Shown one piece after another: positions 1 to 9,201 of a DNA stretch of 64,000 bases. Source of the DNA: G965276765 sp965276825. GTDB lineage: Bacteria > Actinomycetota > Acidimicrobiia > Acidimicrobiales > Palsa-688. The stretch's first letter is position 1; the number at the start of each line of letters is the position of its first letter. Position numbers and translations under genes: made by a program. The notes below the pieces were generated by a model. It had not been told where the DNA came from, did not search any database, and saw nothing but the letters and a program-made list of their open reading frames with translations. The DNA is taken from assembly GCA_965276825.1 (NCBI GenBank), contig OZ255630.1, positions 1-64,000 of the forward strand, given 5' to 3'.

Positions 1-2481
1 GACGACGGCGATCCGCTCGGCCGTGTCGACGACGGTCAGGCGAGCGACCGCGGCGCGCATGGACCTGCCCGCCGCGGTCTTGGCCCGGCGCACGGCCCCG
101 AGGATCTCGGACGCGACCGTCCAGGTCTCGGTCTCGGTCGCTGAGGAGGAAGCCGCCGGGGAGGTGGCCGCGGCCGCCGAGTCGGGCGTCGGCCACGACG
201 CCAGGTGCACGGAGCCCTCCTGCCACCACGACCACACCTCCTCGGTGACGTAGGGGAGGAACGGGGCGAAGAGCCGGATCAGCACCGAAAGCGCTTGGCG
301 GAGGGCGGCGTGGGCGGAGGCGGCCGCGTCCGGGCCGAGGCCCCCGTAGGCGCGACCCTTGACCAGCTCGACGTAGTCGTCGCAGAAGGCCCAGAACCAG
401 GTTTCGGTGCGCTCCAGCGCCCGGGCGTAGTCGAAGGCCTCGAAGGCCGACGTGGCCTCGGCGACCAGCGCGTCGAGGGAGGCGAGGAGCGAGATGTCGA
501 CCGCCTCGGTCACCGCGTCCGGCGACACCGGCTCGGCCGCGACCGAGGACAGGACGAAGCGCGACGCGTTGAGCAGCTTGATGCCGAGCTTGCGGCCGAT
601 CTTCATCTGGCCCTCGTCGAAGGCGGTGTCGGTGCCAGGCCGTCCGCTGGCCGCCCAGTAGCGCACGGCGTCCGCGCTGTGGGCCTCGAGCAGGCTCATC
701 GGGGTGACGACGTTGCCCTTGGACTTGGACATCTTCTTGCGGTCCGGGTCGAGGATCCACCCGGAGAGCGCCGCGTCGGTCCACGGCAGGGTGTCGAACT
801 CGAGATGGGCCCGCACCACGCTGGAGAACAGCCACGTCCTGATGATCTCGTGGCCCTGAGGACGCAGGTCCATCGGCCACAGGCGGGCGAACAGGTCGGG
901 GTCGTCTCCCCAGCCTGCGGCGATCTCGGGGGTGAGCGACGAGGTGGCCCAGGTGTCCATGACGTCGGGATCGGCGCAGAAGCCGCCCGGCCGGTCGCGC
1001 TGGTCGGCGCCGTAGCCGGCGGGCACGTCGGTGCTCGGGTCGACCGGCAACCGGGACTCGTCGGGGACCATCGGGGTGGCGTGGTCGGGTTGGCCGGACG
1101 CGTCGAGGGGATACCAGACGGGGAACGGGACGCCGAAGAAGCGCTGCCGGCTGATCAGCCAGTCGCTGTTGAGGCCGTCAACCCAGCTGGCGTAGCGGGC
1201 GCCCATGAAGCCGGGATGCCACCGCAGCTGGCGGCCGCGCTGGAGCAGGGCGTCGCGGTGGGCGAGGGTGCGGATGAACCACTGGCGGCTGGTGACGATC
1301 TCGAGCGGGCGGTCGCCGCGCTCGTAGAACTTGACGGCGTGGCGGATCGGCCTCGGCTCGTCGAGCAGCTCGCCGGAGTCGCGGAGCAACTCGACGATGC
1401 GGATCTGGGCCTGGCGGACCGTGCGGCCGGCCAGCTCGGTCTCGTAGAGCGCCGCGCCAGGGGCGGCCATGGCGTCGGGCGCGGCGCGCAGCAGCCGTCC
1501 GTCGCGGCCGATGACCGAGCGGACGGGCAGCGCCAGCTCCCGCCACCAGATCACGTCGGTGACGTCGCCGAAGGTGCAGATCATGGCGATCCCCGTGCCC
1601 TTGTCGGGCTGGGCGAGGGGGTGGGCGACGATCGGCACCTCCACGCCGAACAGCGGGGTGGTGACCGTCGAGCCGAACAGCCCCTGGTATCGCTCGTCGT
1701 CGGGGTGGGCCACGAGGGCCACGCACGCGGGGAGCAGCTCGGGCCTGGTCGTGTCGACCACCACCTCGTCGCCGTCCTGGCGGTGGAACGCCACGTGGTG
1801 GTAGGCCGCGTCGCGCTCGCGGTCCTCGAGCTCGGCCTGGGCGACCGCGGTGCGGAAGTCCACGTCCCACAGGGTCGGTGCCTCCGCCAGGTAGGCCTCC
1901 CCCCTGGCCAGCAGGCGAAGGAAGGAGCGCTGGCTGGCGCGCCGGGAGCGCTCGCCGATGGTCGTGTAGGTGCTGGTCCAGTCGACCGACAGGCCGACGT
2001 GGCGCCACATGGCCTCGAAGGCGGCCTCGTCGGCGACGCTCAGGCGCAGGCACAGCTCGACGAAGTTGGGTCGGGAGACCGCGACCACCTCCTGGCCTTT
2101 GGCCAGGCCGCCCGCGGCCGGCGGGACGAGGTCGGGGTCGTAGGGGAGCGACGGGTCGCAGCGCACCCCGAAGTAGTTCTGCACGCGGCGTTCGGTGGGC
2201 AGGCCGTTGTCGTCCCAGCCCATCGGGTACCACACGGCCTTGCCGCGCATGCGCTGGAACCGGGCGACGGCGTCGGTCTGGGTGTAGCTGAAGACGTGGC
2301 CGACGTGCAGCTCGCCGCTCACCGTCGGCGGCGGCGTGTCGATGGCGAAGACGCGGTCGCGGGTGGCGGTGCGATCGAAGCGGTAGGTCCCTTCAGCCTC
2401 CCAGCGGGCACCCCACTTGTCCTCCAGGCCGTCGAGGGAGGGCTTGTCGGGGACCCGTGAGCTCGGGGAGGGCGCAGCCAT
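1..2481 (-). CDS. valS: Valyl-tRNA synthetase, C-terminus beyond window
   Basis: Charges tRNA-Val with valine in the cytoplasm. Read on the minus strand from ATG at 2481, the frame stays open to base 1 (827 codons). ValRS is usually about 860-900 residues, so only the C-terminal tail is missing. The class I signatures are present: HVGH (HIGH motif) near residue 57 after the usual TPPPTVSGELH lead-in, and RKKMSKSKG (KMSKS) at about residue 584, encoded around 715-740 in the same frame. The 5' end is only 20 bp from the divergent cysS start, so both promoters must be packed into or across each other's coding sequence. A long open frame on the opposite strand of this gene is a GC-rich shadow. 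Confidence 0.95.
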   Translation of the reverse strand, partial: MAAPSPSSRVPDKPSLDGLEDKWGARWEAEGTYRFDRTATRDRVFAIDTPPPTVSGELHVGHVFSYTQTDAVARFQRMRGKAVWYPMGWDDNGLPTERRVQNYFGVRCDPSLPYDPDLVPPAAGGLAKGQEVVAVSRPNFVELCLRLSVADEAAFEAMWRHVGLSVDWTSTYTTIGERSRRASQRSFLRLLARGEAYLAEAPTLWDVDFRTAVAQAELEDRERDAAYHHVAFHRQDGDEVVVDTTRPELLPACVALVAHPDDERYQGLFGSTVTTPLFGVEVPIVAHPLAQPDKGTGIAMICTFGDVTDVIWWRELALPVRSVIGRDGRLLRAAPDAMAAPGAALYETELAGRTVRQAQIRIVELLRDSGELLDEPRPIRHAVKFYERGDRPLEIVTSRQWFIRTLAHRDALLQRGRQLRWHPGFMGARYASWVDGLNSDWLISRQRFFGVPFPVWYPLDASGQPDHATPMVPDESRLPVDPSTDVPAGYGADQRDRPGGFCADPDVMDTWATSSLTPEIAAGWGDDPDLFARLWPMDLRPQGHEIIRTWLFSSVVRAHLEFDTLPWTDAALSGWILDPDRKKMSKSKGNVVTPMSLLEAHSADAVRYWAASGRPGTDTAFDEGQMKIGRKLGIKLLNASRFVLSSVAAEPVSPDAVTEAVDISLLASLDALVAEATSAFEAFDYARALERTETWFWAFCDDYVELVKGRAYGGLGPDAAASAHAALRQALSVLIRLFAPFLPYVTEEVWSWWQEGSVHLASWPTPDSAAAATSPAASSSATETETWTVASEILGAVRRAKTAAGRSMRAAVARLTVVDTAERIAVV

Positions 2482-2489
2482 GATCCCGC

Positions 2490-2495
2490 TACGGT
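2490..2495 (+). promoter_or_regulatory. Candidate -10 hexamer of a leaderless cysS promoter
   Basis: TACGGT fits the actinobacterial TANNNT -10 consensus and ends 6 nt before the GTG of cysS, so transcription would start at or next to the start codon. No Shine-Dalgarno sequence precedes that GTG. It lies inside the 20-bp gap to the divergent valS. Confidence 0.45.
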
Positions 2496-2501
2496 ACTGG
2501 G

Positions 2502-3875
2502 GTGCTCCACCTGTACGACACTGCAAGAGGGGCGGTCGTGCCCCTCGAGGCGCGCCGGGACGGCGAGCTGTCGATGTACGTGTGCGGCCCGACCGTCTCC
2601 GGCGACGCCCACATCGGCCACGGCCGGTTTTGCCTGGCGTGGGACGTGCTGCGCCGCTACGCCAGGTGGAGCGGGCTGGCGGTCACCTACGTGTCCAACA
2701 TCACCGACATCGACGACAAGATCATCAACCGGGCCAACGCCGAGGGGTCCGACTGGGAGACTGTCGCCACCACCTGGGAGGCGGCGTGGTGGTCGGCCAT
2801 GGACCGCCTCGGCGTCGAGCGGCCCGACGAGGCTCCCCACGCCACAGCGTTCATCGACCGGATGGTCGCGCTGATCGGCGAGCTGGTGGAGAGCGGCCAC
2901 GCCTACGTCGGGGGCGACGGTGTGTACTTCGCGGCGGAGTCCGTCGAGGACTACGGCCTCCTCGCCCGCCAGCCCGTCGAGTCGCTGCTGGCCGGGGCGC
3001 GTGTCGAGACCAGCGACGAGGCCGGCAAGCGCTCACCGGTCGACTTCGCCCTCTGGAAGTCGGCCAAACCCGATGAGCCGCGGTGGCCATCGCCGTGGGG
3101 ACCCGGCCGGCCTGGCTGGCACACCGAGTGCGTGGTGATGGCCATCGACCTCCTCGGCGACGGGTTCGACCTCCACGGGGGCGGCATCGACCTCGCCTTT
3201 CCCCATCACGAGAACGAACGGGCCCAGGCGGTCGCCGCCGGCCACCGTTTCGCTCACCGGTGGGTGCACTCGGGCATGGTCGTCGCGGACGGCGGCGTCA
3301 AGATGAGCAAGTCGCTCGGCAACACGCTGTCCCTCGGCGACGTGCTCGACCGCTGGGACCCGAGGGCCTACCGGCTGCTGGCCCTCCAGAGCCACTACCG
3401 CTCGCCGATGACCGCCAGCCCGACGACGCTGGCCAACGCGGCCCGAGCGGTGGAGGGGCTCGACGCCTTCGCCAGGGAGCTCGCCGGCGCGGGAGCGCCC
3501 GGGGCGCCCGACGACAGGTCGCTCGCACTGGTCGAGCGGGTGCGGGCACGCATGGACGACGACCTCGACACGCCGGCGACGGTGGCCGAGCTCTTCGGGG
3601 CCATGCGCGAGGCGCGGGCCGCGGGAGGCGACGCCGGTCGCGCCCTTGGCGCCACGGTGGTCGGCATCTGGAGCGACGCCCTCGGCCTGGTGCTCGACGC
3701 CGGCAGCGACGAGGTGCCCGCCGAGGTCGCCGCGCTGGCCGCGGCGAGGGACGAGGCCAGGGGCGCGCGTGACTACCGACGCGCCGACGACCTGCGCAAC
3801 CAGCTGATCGCGTCAGGCTGGCTCGTCGAGGATGCTGCGACGGGCACGACCGTGCGCAGGGGCAGCGGCCGTTGA
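2502..3875 (+). CDS. cysS: Cysteinyl-tRNA synthetase
   Basis: Charges tRNA-Cys with cysteine. The 457-residue length is typical. Visible signatures are the zinc-site cysteine in MYVCGPTV (about residues 26-33), HIGHGR (HIGH motif) near residue 38, the NITDIDDK block typical of CysRS, HHEN near residue 229, VKMSKSLGN (KMSKS) near residue 265, and a C-terminal helical tail with ARDYRRADDLRNQL. A mycothiol ligase (MshC) reading was considered, but the tail and length favour true CysS. The start is a GTG without a ribosome binding site, consistent with a leaderless message. Its stop codon overlaps the next gene's TTG by 4 nt, so the two are translationally coupled. Confidence 0.95.
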   Translation: MLHLYDTARGAVVPLEARRDGELSMYVCGPTVSGDAHIGHGRFCLAWDVLRRYARWSGLAVTYVSNITDIDDKIINRANAEGSDWETVATTWEAAWWSAMDRLGVERPDEAPHATAFIDRMVALIGELVESGHAYVGGDGVYFAAESVEDYGLLARQPVESLLAGARVETSDEAGKRSPVDFALWKSAKPDEPRWPSPWGPGRPGWHTECVVMAIDLLGDGFDLHGGGIDLAFPHHENERAQAVAAGHRFAHRWVHSGMVVADGGVKMSKSLGNTLSLGDVLDRWDPRAYRLLALQSHYRSPMTASPTTLANAARAVEGLDAFARELAGAGAPGAPDDRSLALVERVRARMDDDLDTPATVAELFGAMREARAAGGDAGRALGATVVGIWSDALGLVLDAGSDEVPAEVAALAAARDEARGARDYRRADDLRNQLIASGWLVEDAATGTTVRRGSGR

Positions 3876-4720
3876 CGGCATCGGAGTTTGGCACCGACAC
3901 GGCGGTGCGGGAGACCGAGGGCGGCTGGGGCGGCCAGGTCGTCGAGCGATGGAACGTGGGCAACAACCCCAACGGGGGCTACACCCTCGCCATCGCCGCC
4001 AGGGCCATGCTCGCCGCGTCGGGACGGCCCGACCCGCTCAGCATCACCGCCCACTACGTGCGGCCGCCGGAGGCCGGTCCGGTGCTGGTGACGACCGAAA
4101 CCGTGCGCGCCGGCCGCCGCTACGCCACCGTCGCGGCGCGACTCGTGCAGGGCGGGCGCGAGGCGGTGCGCCTGATCGGGGCCTTCGGCGACCTGGCCGC
4201 GCAGGAGGGCCCGACCCGCATCGGGGTGGCCATGCCCGGCGCACCCCCGCCGGATGCCTGCCTGTCGATGCAGGTGCTGTCGGAGGCGGCCGGCGCGCCC
4301 GTCCCCGAGGTCGTGCGCCGCTACGACCTGCGTCTCGACCCCGACTGCCAGTGGGTGCGATCGCGTCGCGGCCCTGCGGTTCCCGACGTCACGGCGGGTG
4401 GCCCCGTTGAAGGCCCGCTCGAGATCCGAGGCTGGATCCGGTTCTCCGACCGGACGGAGCCGTCCGTCGTCGGCCTGCTGGCGATGGTCGACGCCTTTCC
4501 CCCCACGGTTCTCGGCTCGGTCGACGTCGGGTGGGTGCCGACCGTGGAGCTCACCGCCCACGTGCGGGGTCGGCCGGCGCCGGGCTGGATCCTCGGGGTG
4601 TTCCGCACCTCGTACCTGCTCGACGGGCTCCTCGAGCAGGACGGCGAGCTGTGGGACCAGGAAGGGCGGCTGGTCGCCATGGGCCGCCAGCTGGCCATCG
4701 CCCTCCCGACACGACGATGA
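3872..4720 (+). CDS. Acyl-CoA thioesterase family protein (double hotdog)
   Basis: This 282-residue protein looks like the TesB/4HBT_3 type of thioesterase: two hotdog halves, with an N-terminal block NNPNGGYTLAIAARAM, the stretch SITAHYVRPPEAGPV, and a second half containing VGLLAMVDAFPP and a C-terminal ILGVFRTSYLLDG-type strand. Such enzymes hydrolyse acyl-CoA thioesters. The TTG start overlaps the cysS stop (TTGA), so it is probably translated from the cysS message. An acyl-CoA dehydrogenase follows 45 bp later, which suggests a link to fatty-acyl-CoA turnover. The exact substrate cannot be read from the sequence. Confidence 0.8.
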   Translation: MTASEFGTDTAVRETEGGWGGQVVERWNVGNNPNGGYTLAIAARAMLAASGRPDPLSITAHYVRPPEAGPVLVTTETVRAGRRYATVAARLVQGGREAVRLIGAFGDLAAQEGPTRIGVAMPGAPPPDACLSMQVLSEAAGAPVPEVVRRYDLRLDPDCQWVRSRRGPAVPDVTAGGPVEGPLEIRGWIRFSDRTEPSVVGLLAMVDAFPPTVLGSVDVGWVPTVELTAHVRGRPAPGWILGVFRTSYLLDGLLEQDGELWDQEGRLVAMGRQLAIALPTRR

Positions 4721-4765
4721 GAGCCATGTTACCCTCCAGTAGGTAGCCGCTCCCCGGGAGGGACC

Positions 4766-5983
4766 ATGTCCAACTTCAGCCTGGAGCTCGACGAGGATCA
4801 GCTCCAGATCCAAAAGTGGGTCCACGACTTCGCCGAGACCGTGATCCGCCCCGTCGCCCACGAGTGGGACGAGCGGGAGGAGACGCCATGGCCGGTGATC
4901 CAGGAGGCGGCCAAGGTCGGCCTCTACTCGCTCGACTTCGTCACCAACGCCTTCGCCGACCCGTCCGGGGTCCTGCTCCCTGTCGTGATGGAGGAGATGT
5001 GCTGGGGTGACGCCGGCATCACGCTGGCCATCTTCGGCACCACCCTCGGCGTGTCGGGGATCTTCGCCAACGGCACGCCCGAGCAGATCGGCGAGTGGCT
5101 GCCGCAGTGCTTCGGCACGCCCGAGAAGCCGGCGCTGGCTGCGTTCGCCGTCTCCGAGCCCGACGCCGGGTCCGACGTCAGCTCGATGCGCACCCGCGCC
5201 GTCTACGACCAGGCCGCCGACGAGTGGGTCATCAACGGCACCAAGACGTGGATCACCAACGGCGGCATCGCCGATGTCCACGTGGTGGTGGCCTCGATCG
5301 ACCCGGAGCTCAAGGGCCGCGGCCAGGCCAGCTTCATCGTCCCGCCGGGGACCAAGGGACTCTCGCAGGGCCAGAAGTTCCAGAAGATGGGGATCCGGGC
5401 CTCCCACACCGCCGAGGTCGTCCTCGACGACGTGCGGGTGCCCGGCAGCCTGCTCCTCGGCGGCAAGGAGAAGCTCGACGAGCGCCTGGCCCGAGCCAGG
5501 GAGGGCACGCGCGGCCAGCGCAGCCAGGCGGCCATGGCCACCTTCGAGGCGTCCCGCCCCATGGTCGGTGCGCAGGCCGTCGGCATCGCCAGGGCGGCCT
5601 ACGAGTACGCCCTCGACTACGCCAGGGAGCGCAAGCAGTTCGGCCGGGCCGTGGTTACGAACCAGGGCGTCGCCTTCAAGCTGGCCGACATGCGCACCTC
5701 GGTCGACGCCGCCCGGTTGCTGGTGTGGAAGGCGGCGTGGATGGCCCGCAACGGCAAGACCTTCGAGGCCGGCGAGGGCAGCCAGTCGAAGCTGTTCGCC
5801 GGGGAGACCGCGGTCAAGGTGACCGACGAGGCCATCCAGATCCTCGGTGGCGCCGGCTACATCCGCGAGCACCCCGTAGAGCGCTGGCACCGCGATGCCA
5901 AGATCTACACGATCTTCGAGGGGACCTCCGAGATCCAGCGGCTCGTCATCGCCCGGGCCATCAGTGGGATGCACATCCCCTGA
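4766..5983 (+). CDS. Acyl-CoA dehydrogenase
   Basis: FAD-dependent enzyme introducing the alpha-beta double bond into acyl-CoA and passing electrons to ETF. The 405 residues show the family signatures: FAVSEPDAGSD (about residues 129-139, FAD/substrate loop), NGTKTWITNGG in the middle beta domain, YARERKQFGRAV in the C-terminal helical domain, and the terminal FEGTSEIQRLVIARAI block that includes the catalytic-base glutamate region. A GGGAGGG ribosome binding site stands about 5 nt before the ATG. It follows the thioesterase gene and probably shares its role in fatty-acid or amino-acid catabolism. The acyl chain preference is unknown. Confidence 0.92.
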   Translation: MSNFSLELDEDQLQIQKWVHDFAETVIRPVAHEWDEREETPWPVIQEAAKVGLYSLDFVTNAFADPSGVLLPVVMEEMCWGDAGITLAIFGTTLGVSGIFANGTPEQIGEWLPQCFGTPEKPALAAFAVSEPDAGSDVSSMRTRAVYDQAADEWVINGTKTWITNGGIADVHVVVASIDPELKGRGQASFIVPPGTKGLSQGQKFQKMGIRASHTAEVVLDDVRVPGSLLLGGKEKLDERLARAREGTRGQRSQAAMATFEASRPMVGAQAVGIARAAYEYALDYARERKQFGRAVVTNQGVAFKLADMRTSVDAARLLVWKAAWMARNGKTFEAGEGSQSKLFAGETAVKVTDEAIQILGGAGYIREHPVERWHRDAKIYTIFEGTSEIQRLVIARAISGMHIP

Positions 5984-6671
5984 GCTGACTACTAGGGGTT
6001 TCGCGGCTCCTGGCGGGCTCAGGTGCCTTTCAGTAGGTGGTGCAGTGTCCCAGCCAGCCGACCGCTGAACAGCACTATCCCCACTGCATCCCTAGTCATC
6101 GGTTCCACACTGGGCAGATGGCGACCGTGGGAGAGCGCAAACCTGGGGTGTGGGAGAGCTGCGTCTTCACCGGGAACGACGAGGGAGGCCGGCCAACGCA
6201 GACGAGCCGAACGGTGCGCGGCTCCGAGCGCGACGCCCAGAGGATCGCGGTCCAGCTGACCGTCAGGTCGAGCCCGCCCGCCGGCCGGACCCTCGCGCAC
6301 CTCTCGACGAGCGGCTGGATCTCAACCGGTCGGTGTGGGCGCCGGCCACGGCACGGGACCGGGTGTGCCGGGTGAAGTCGATCAAGGCCGATCCCATCGC
6401 TGCACTCCCGCTGGCCTGGGTCAACCCGGCAGAGATCGAGCGGTGGCACGGCCGCATGCGGCGCGCCAAGGTGGGGGAGTGGGCGATCAGGAGCCGGCAC
6501 CTCGTGCTACGAGCGAGCCTGGCCGCAGACAGACCCCCCGCAGCCGGTCACCCAACAAGACCCTCGGATCCTCGAAGCGAGGCTGGACCTTCGACCGACC
6601 AAGCGCCATGCCCCAGTCTCGCCGACCCGGCCAAAGATGGCGAATCCAGCAAGCACTACCTCAGCGTGCTC
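5984..6671. other. About 690 bp without a supportable gene
   Basis: Several open frames cross this stretch on both strands, but none has a convincing ribosome binding site, domain or codon pattern. One plus-strand frame around 6415-6500 reads somewhat like protein (NPAEIERWHGRMRRAK) and may be a gene remnant. No tRNA-like or terminator structure was seen. Confidence 0.5.
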
Positions 6672-7256
6672 CTAGAAGCCAGCGCCTCCCGACGTCGGGG
6701 CCGCAGTCGTTGTGGGGGTCCTGTTCGCCGTCGTGGGCGCCGAAGTCGCGGGCGTCGCCCCGGTTCCTGCTGTCGTGACGTCAGACCATTTGCCCCACGT
6801 GTCTGTTACGTTTCCGTTCACTTGTCCGGCGGCGGTGTCTTTCACGAACCGGTAGAGCGGGTGGCCGGAGTAGGTAACCTGGCGGCCGCCGTCGGTGCGA
6901 GTCACTGTGCCGAGCTTCGAGGGACTCACACCGGGCCCCGCAGTCGCGGAAGTCACGCCATGAGGAAGGAGCACCGCGGGCCAGATTGTCAAGCACTCGG
7001 CAGTACAAGCCGTCTGGCTCGGCTTCAAGGTGTAGAGGGTGTTCCCACTGACGACGATGCTGCCGAACGTCGCGTTGTGAGATGTTGAGATGACGACACG
7101 TTCCGCAGTGTGGCTGGACGGCGGAGCTGATGCCGTGTGGGTGGACGCCGTTCCGCCGCAGCCCGTCACGATGATCGAGACGCCGAGCCCTCCGAGCCCG
7201 AGTAGGGATAGCCTGCCCCGAAGGGCTGCTCGTCGTTGTCGTTTCGCCTCTGGCAT
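6672..7256 (-). CDS. Secreted lipoprotein with COG4315-type repeats
   Basis: The 194-residue product starts at ATG 7256, chosen because GAGGAGAG lies about 6 nt upstream; the frame extends 10 codons further without support. The N-terminus has basic residues, a hydrophobic stretch and a lipobox VTGC near residue 34, so it should be lipidated and anchored outside the membrane. Two copies of the secreted-repeat motif (PF03640/COG4315: G-x-x-LY-x-F/L) are visible, one with SGNTLYTLKP and one with SGHPLYRFVKD, with the pair of cysteines ACTAEC between them. A Thr/Ala/Pro-rich tail ends in GGAGF. Function unknown; related proteins are extracytoplasmic. The next downstream lipoprotein has the same terminal pentapeptide. 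Confidence 0.85.
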   Translation of the reverse strand: MPEAKRQRRAALRGRLSLLGLGGLGVSIIVTGCGGTASTHTASAPPSSHTAERVVISTSHNATFGSIVVSGNTLYTLKPSQTACTAECLTIWPAVLLPHGVTSATAGPGVSPSKLGTVTRTDGGRQVTYSGHPLYRFVKDTAAGQVNGNVTDTWGKWSDVTTAGTGATPATSAPTTANRTPTTTAAPTSGGAGF

Positions 7257-7659
7257 ACCGCTGCTCTCCTCACCTTGTCGATGCAAGTGATACGGCTGGG
7301 GATCTCGGATGGATCATCACCGGTCCGGAAATACGCTCCCGACACCTCGCTGTCGTCCGCCAGCGTGAAGGGACCACCTCTCCGCCGGCGTCAGGGACCC
7401 GAGCCGGGGTCTCGAGCGGGGACGTGTCGCTTGTGACGGCGGGAGGCGAGGCGGTCGAGCCCGCTGGTGCCGGCGGGGGGTGGCGCCCGTGGTGGACCGC
7501 TGAGGTGGGCTATCGCGGTCGCCGGTAGCTGTCCCGGCGAGGACCGGTTCGCAGCCGACGGCTGGAGCCGGTCGACGGCAGACAGAACTTCTGGCGGCCC
7601 TTGGTATCAGGGCCACGCATATGAGCTGTCGGCTCTCGCGCACCGGATCGATTGCGCAA
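7257..7659. other. About 400 bp without a recognised gene
   Basis: Lies between two lipoprotein genes transcribed in the same (minus) direction. No domain, ribosome binding site or structural RNA was recognised. Open frames here look like GC-driven shadows. Confidence 0.4.
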
Positions 7660-7857
7660 CTAAAACCCGGCGCCACCGGTCTTCGGTGCTGTTGTTGGCG
7701 CAGGCGCATTGTGGGTTCCAGTGTTTGTACCAGTCGTCGATCCGCCACTCGATCCACACGCTGCCGCGCTGACACCAATGATCGCTACGAAGAAGATCGG
7801 TGCGACGAGCCGCAGACCCTTCTTGCCAGCAACTCTCTCCAAGGTTGAACCGCTCAC
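7660..7857 (-). CDS. Small lipoprotein ending in GGAGF
   Basis: A 65-residue product starting at GTG 7857 with a strong AGGAGG ribosome binding site 5 nt upstream. It has a basic N-terminus, a hydrophobic segment (about residues 18-33) and a lipobox AAAC at residues 31-34, followed by a Ser/Gly/Thr-rich tail. The last residues, PKTGGAGF, match the end of the larger lipoprotein 400 bp downstream (PTSGGAGF). After lipidation the mature part would be only about 32 residues of low-complexity sequence. Function unknown. Confidence 0.7.
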   Translation of the reverse strand: MSGSTLERVAGKKGLRLVAPIFFVAIIGVSAAACGSSGGSTTGTNTGTHNAPAPTTAPKTGGAGF

Positions 7858-8021
7858 AGTATCCTCCTAGTTGAACTCTTTCACGGACTACGGCGTAGGT
7901 GGCTTGCCGGATCACTGTCCCGATGCAAAAGGTCGTCTACCGTTTCTGGCCATCCTGAGCAGCGGCATATGCCGCGACGGCACCGGGACCGCTGGAGGAC
8001 TGTCCAACCTGCCTCCCAGGG

Positions 8022-8873
8022 CTACCAGATGCCGGGCAGCAATCTCCACTGGACCTGAGCGCGGTATGCGTCGTACTGCTGGTTGGTAGCGAGTACGCGG
8101 TCCTCCACGAGTGCCCGGCCGACGTTACAACTGGTCACGAACAGCATCACCACGGCATTCTGGACTGAAATGCTTTGCAGTAGGTACCCGGACTGGAGTA
8201 ACAGGTAGGAGGCGTAGATGGGATGGCGCACGACGGCGTAGGGGCCGCGTCTTACCAGCCCTCGATCGGCGGCGGCAAAGCCGAAGGAGCGGCCAAGGGC
8301 GAGGAAAGAGAACACACAGACCGTCAGACCGAGTAGCTGGACGCCGAGACCTACGGCCACACCCCAGTGAGGATGGCCGCCGACCGGCCGAAACAGGACA
8401 CCGCCGAACGTTCCGGCGAATGCCAATAGCCAGTCGCCCGGCCGGCGGCTGACCGTGCGCGCGGGGCGCCGGACAAGGTAGGCGACTACCACCCACGTCT
8501 GCTCGGCGAGGAATGCTGCGCCGATCAAGCGGTGGGTCTCGACGTAGTTTTGCAGGCTGGCTTCCGCGAAGAGCGCTGCTCCGGCGGCGCCGACGAGGTT
8601 CGCTGAGATTCTGATGATCATTGCCGCTCGGGCAGATAGCCGTCCGGGCTCCAGCCAGCGACGTGGTACGGAGCGAGAAGGCGTCGGGCGGTCAGTCGAC
8701 TGACGCGGGGGAGCCGTTGCTCCTGGACTTTCGGACTTGCGGCTGCTGCTAGGTGTGGACATGAGCGGCACCGCCTTTGGCAGTTCGCAAGCTAAGTCGC
8801 CTCGGGGTTCAGAGAAGGGAATGCTGTCGCCGGTCGGGGGTGCTCGTGGCCGCACCGCCGCCTCGAGATTCAT
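8022..8873 (-). CDS. Isoprenylcysteine methyltransferase-like membrane protein
   Basis: Multi-spanning membrane protein of the ICMT/phospholipid-methyltransferase type, which transfers methyl groups from S-adenosylmethionine to lipid-linked or small hydrophobic substrates. The diagnostic C-terminal part is present: RRGPYAVVRHPIYASY, a hydrophobic hairpin, then an ED pair (VEDRVLATNQQYDAYRAQV) that binds the cofactor and substrate in this family. About five hydrophobic segments precede it. The start is uncertain: ATG 8873 has AGAGGA just upstream (284 residues) and ATG 8762 is an alternative. The Ser/Pro-rich N-terminus is probably disordered. The true substrate is not known. Confidence 0.8.
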   Translation of the reverse strand: MNLEAAVRPRAPPTGDSIPFSEPRGDLACELPKAVPLMSTPSSSRKSESPGATAPPRQSTDRPTPSRSVPRRWLEPGRLSARAAMIIRISANLVGAAGAALFAEASLQNYVETHRLIGAAFLAEQTWVVVAYLVRRPARTVSRRPGDWLLAFAGTFGGVLFRPVGGHPHWGVAVGLGVQLLGLTVCVFSFLALGRSFGFAAADRGLVRRGPYAVVRHPIYASYLLLQSGYLLQSISVQNAVVMLFVTSCNVGRALVEDRVLATNQQYDAYRAQVQWRLLPGIW

Positions 8874-9025
8874 GCTTCCTCTCGTTTCGAGGCGATCGTG
8901 CTCGGATTGCCTGGCGGGTAAGTCGCCGGCAGTGCGTCCATTGCCATGGCTGGGGCGTGATAGGAGCGGGCGGCCGTGCACGGAGACGACGATGGATCGG
9001 CCGGAACCGCTGACGGCCGAGAGAA

Positions 9026-9201
9026 GCCGCTGCGCCGCTCAACGTGGCGGCCTTGCCTGAGTGCTGACGGCCGAGAGGCGTCGACGCTGAATCGACCCGC
9101 CCCGAGGAGCCGCTGCGCCGCTCAACGTGGCGGCCTTGCCTGAGTGCTGGCGACGCGCCGCTCGGCAAGCGCGTCGACGCTGAATCGACCCGCCCCGAGG
9201 A
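9026..9201. repeat. Composite direct duplication upstream of the ICMT-like gene
   Basis: A 41-bp element at 9026-9066 recurs at 9109-9149, and a 31-bp element at 9078-9108 recurs at 9171-9201. The block A-B is therefore present twice, with different linkers between A and B (11 bp and 21 bp). The second copy overlaps the end of the broken doxX gene. It looks like a recent local tandem duplication. Confidence 0.8.

Noticed and set aside
205..2460. A 751-codon open frame on the plus strand
   Set aside because: It is antisense to valS, whose conserved motifs fit the minus strand in one uninterrupted frame. The plus-strand product is a low-complexity Gly/Arg/Val-rich shadow.
6150..7088. A 312-codon plus-strand open frame
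   Set aside because: Half of it is antisense to the COG4315-type lipoprotein, which has a ribosome binding site, lipobox and repeat motifs. The remainder has no recognisable domain.
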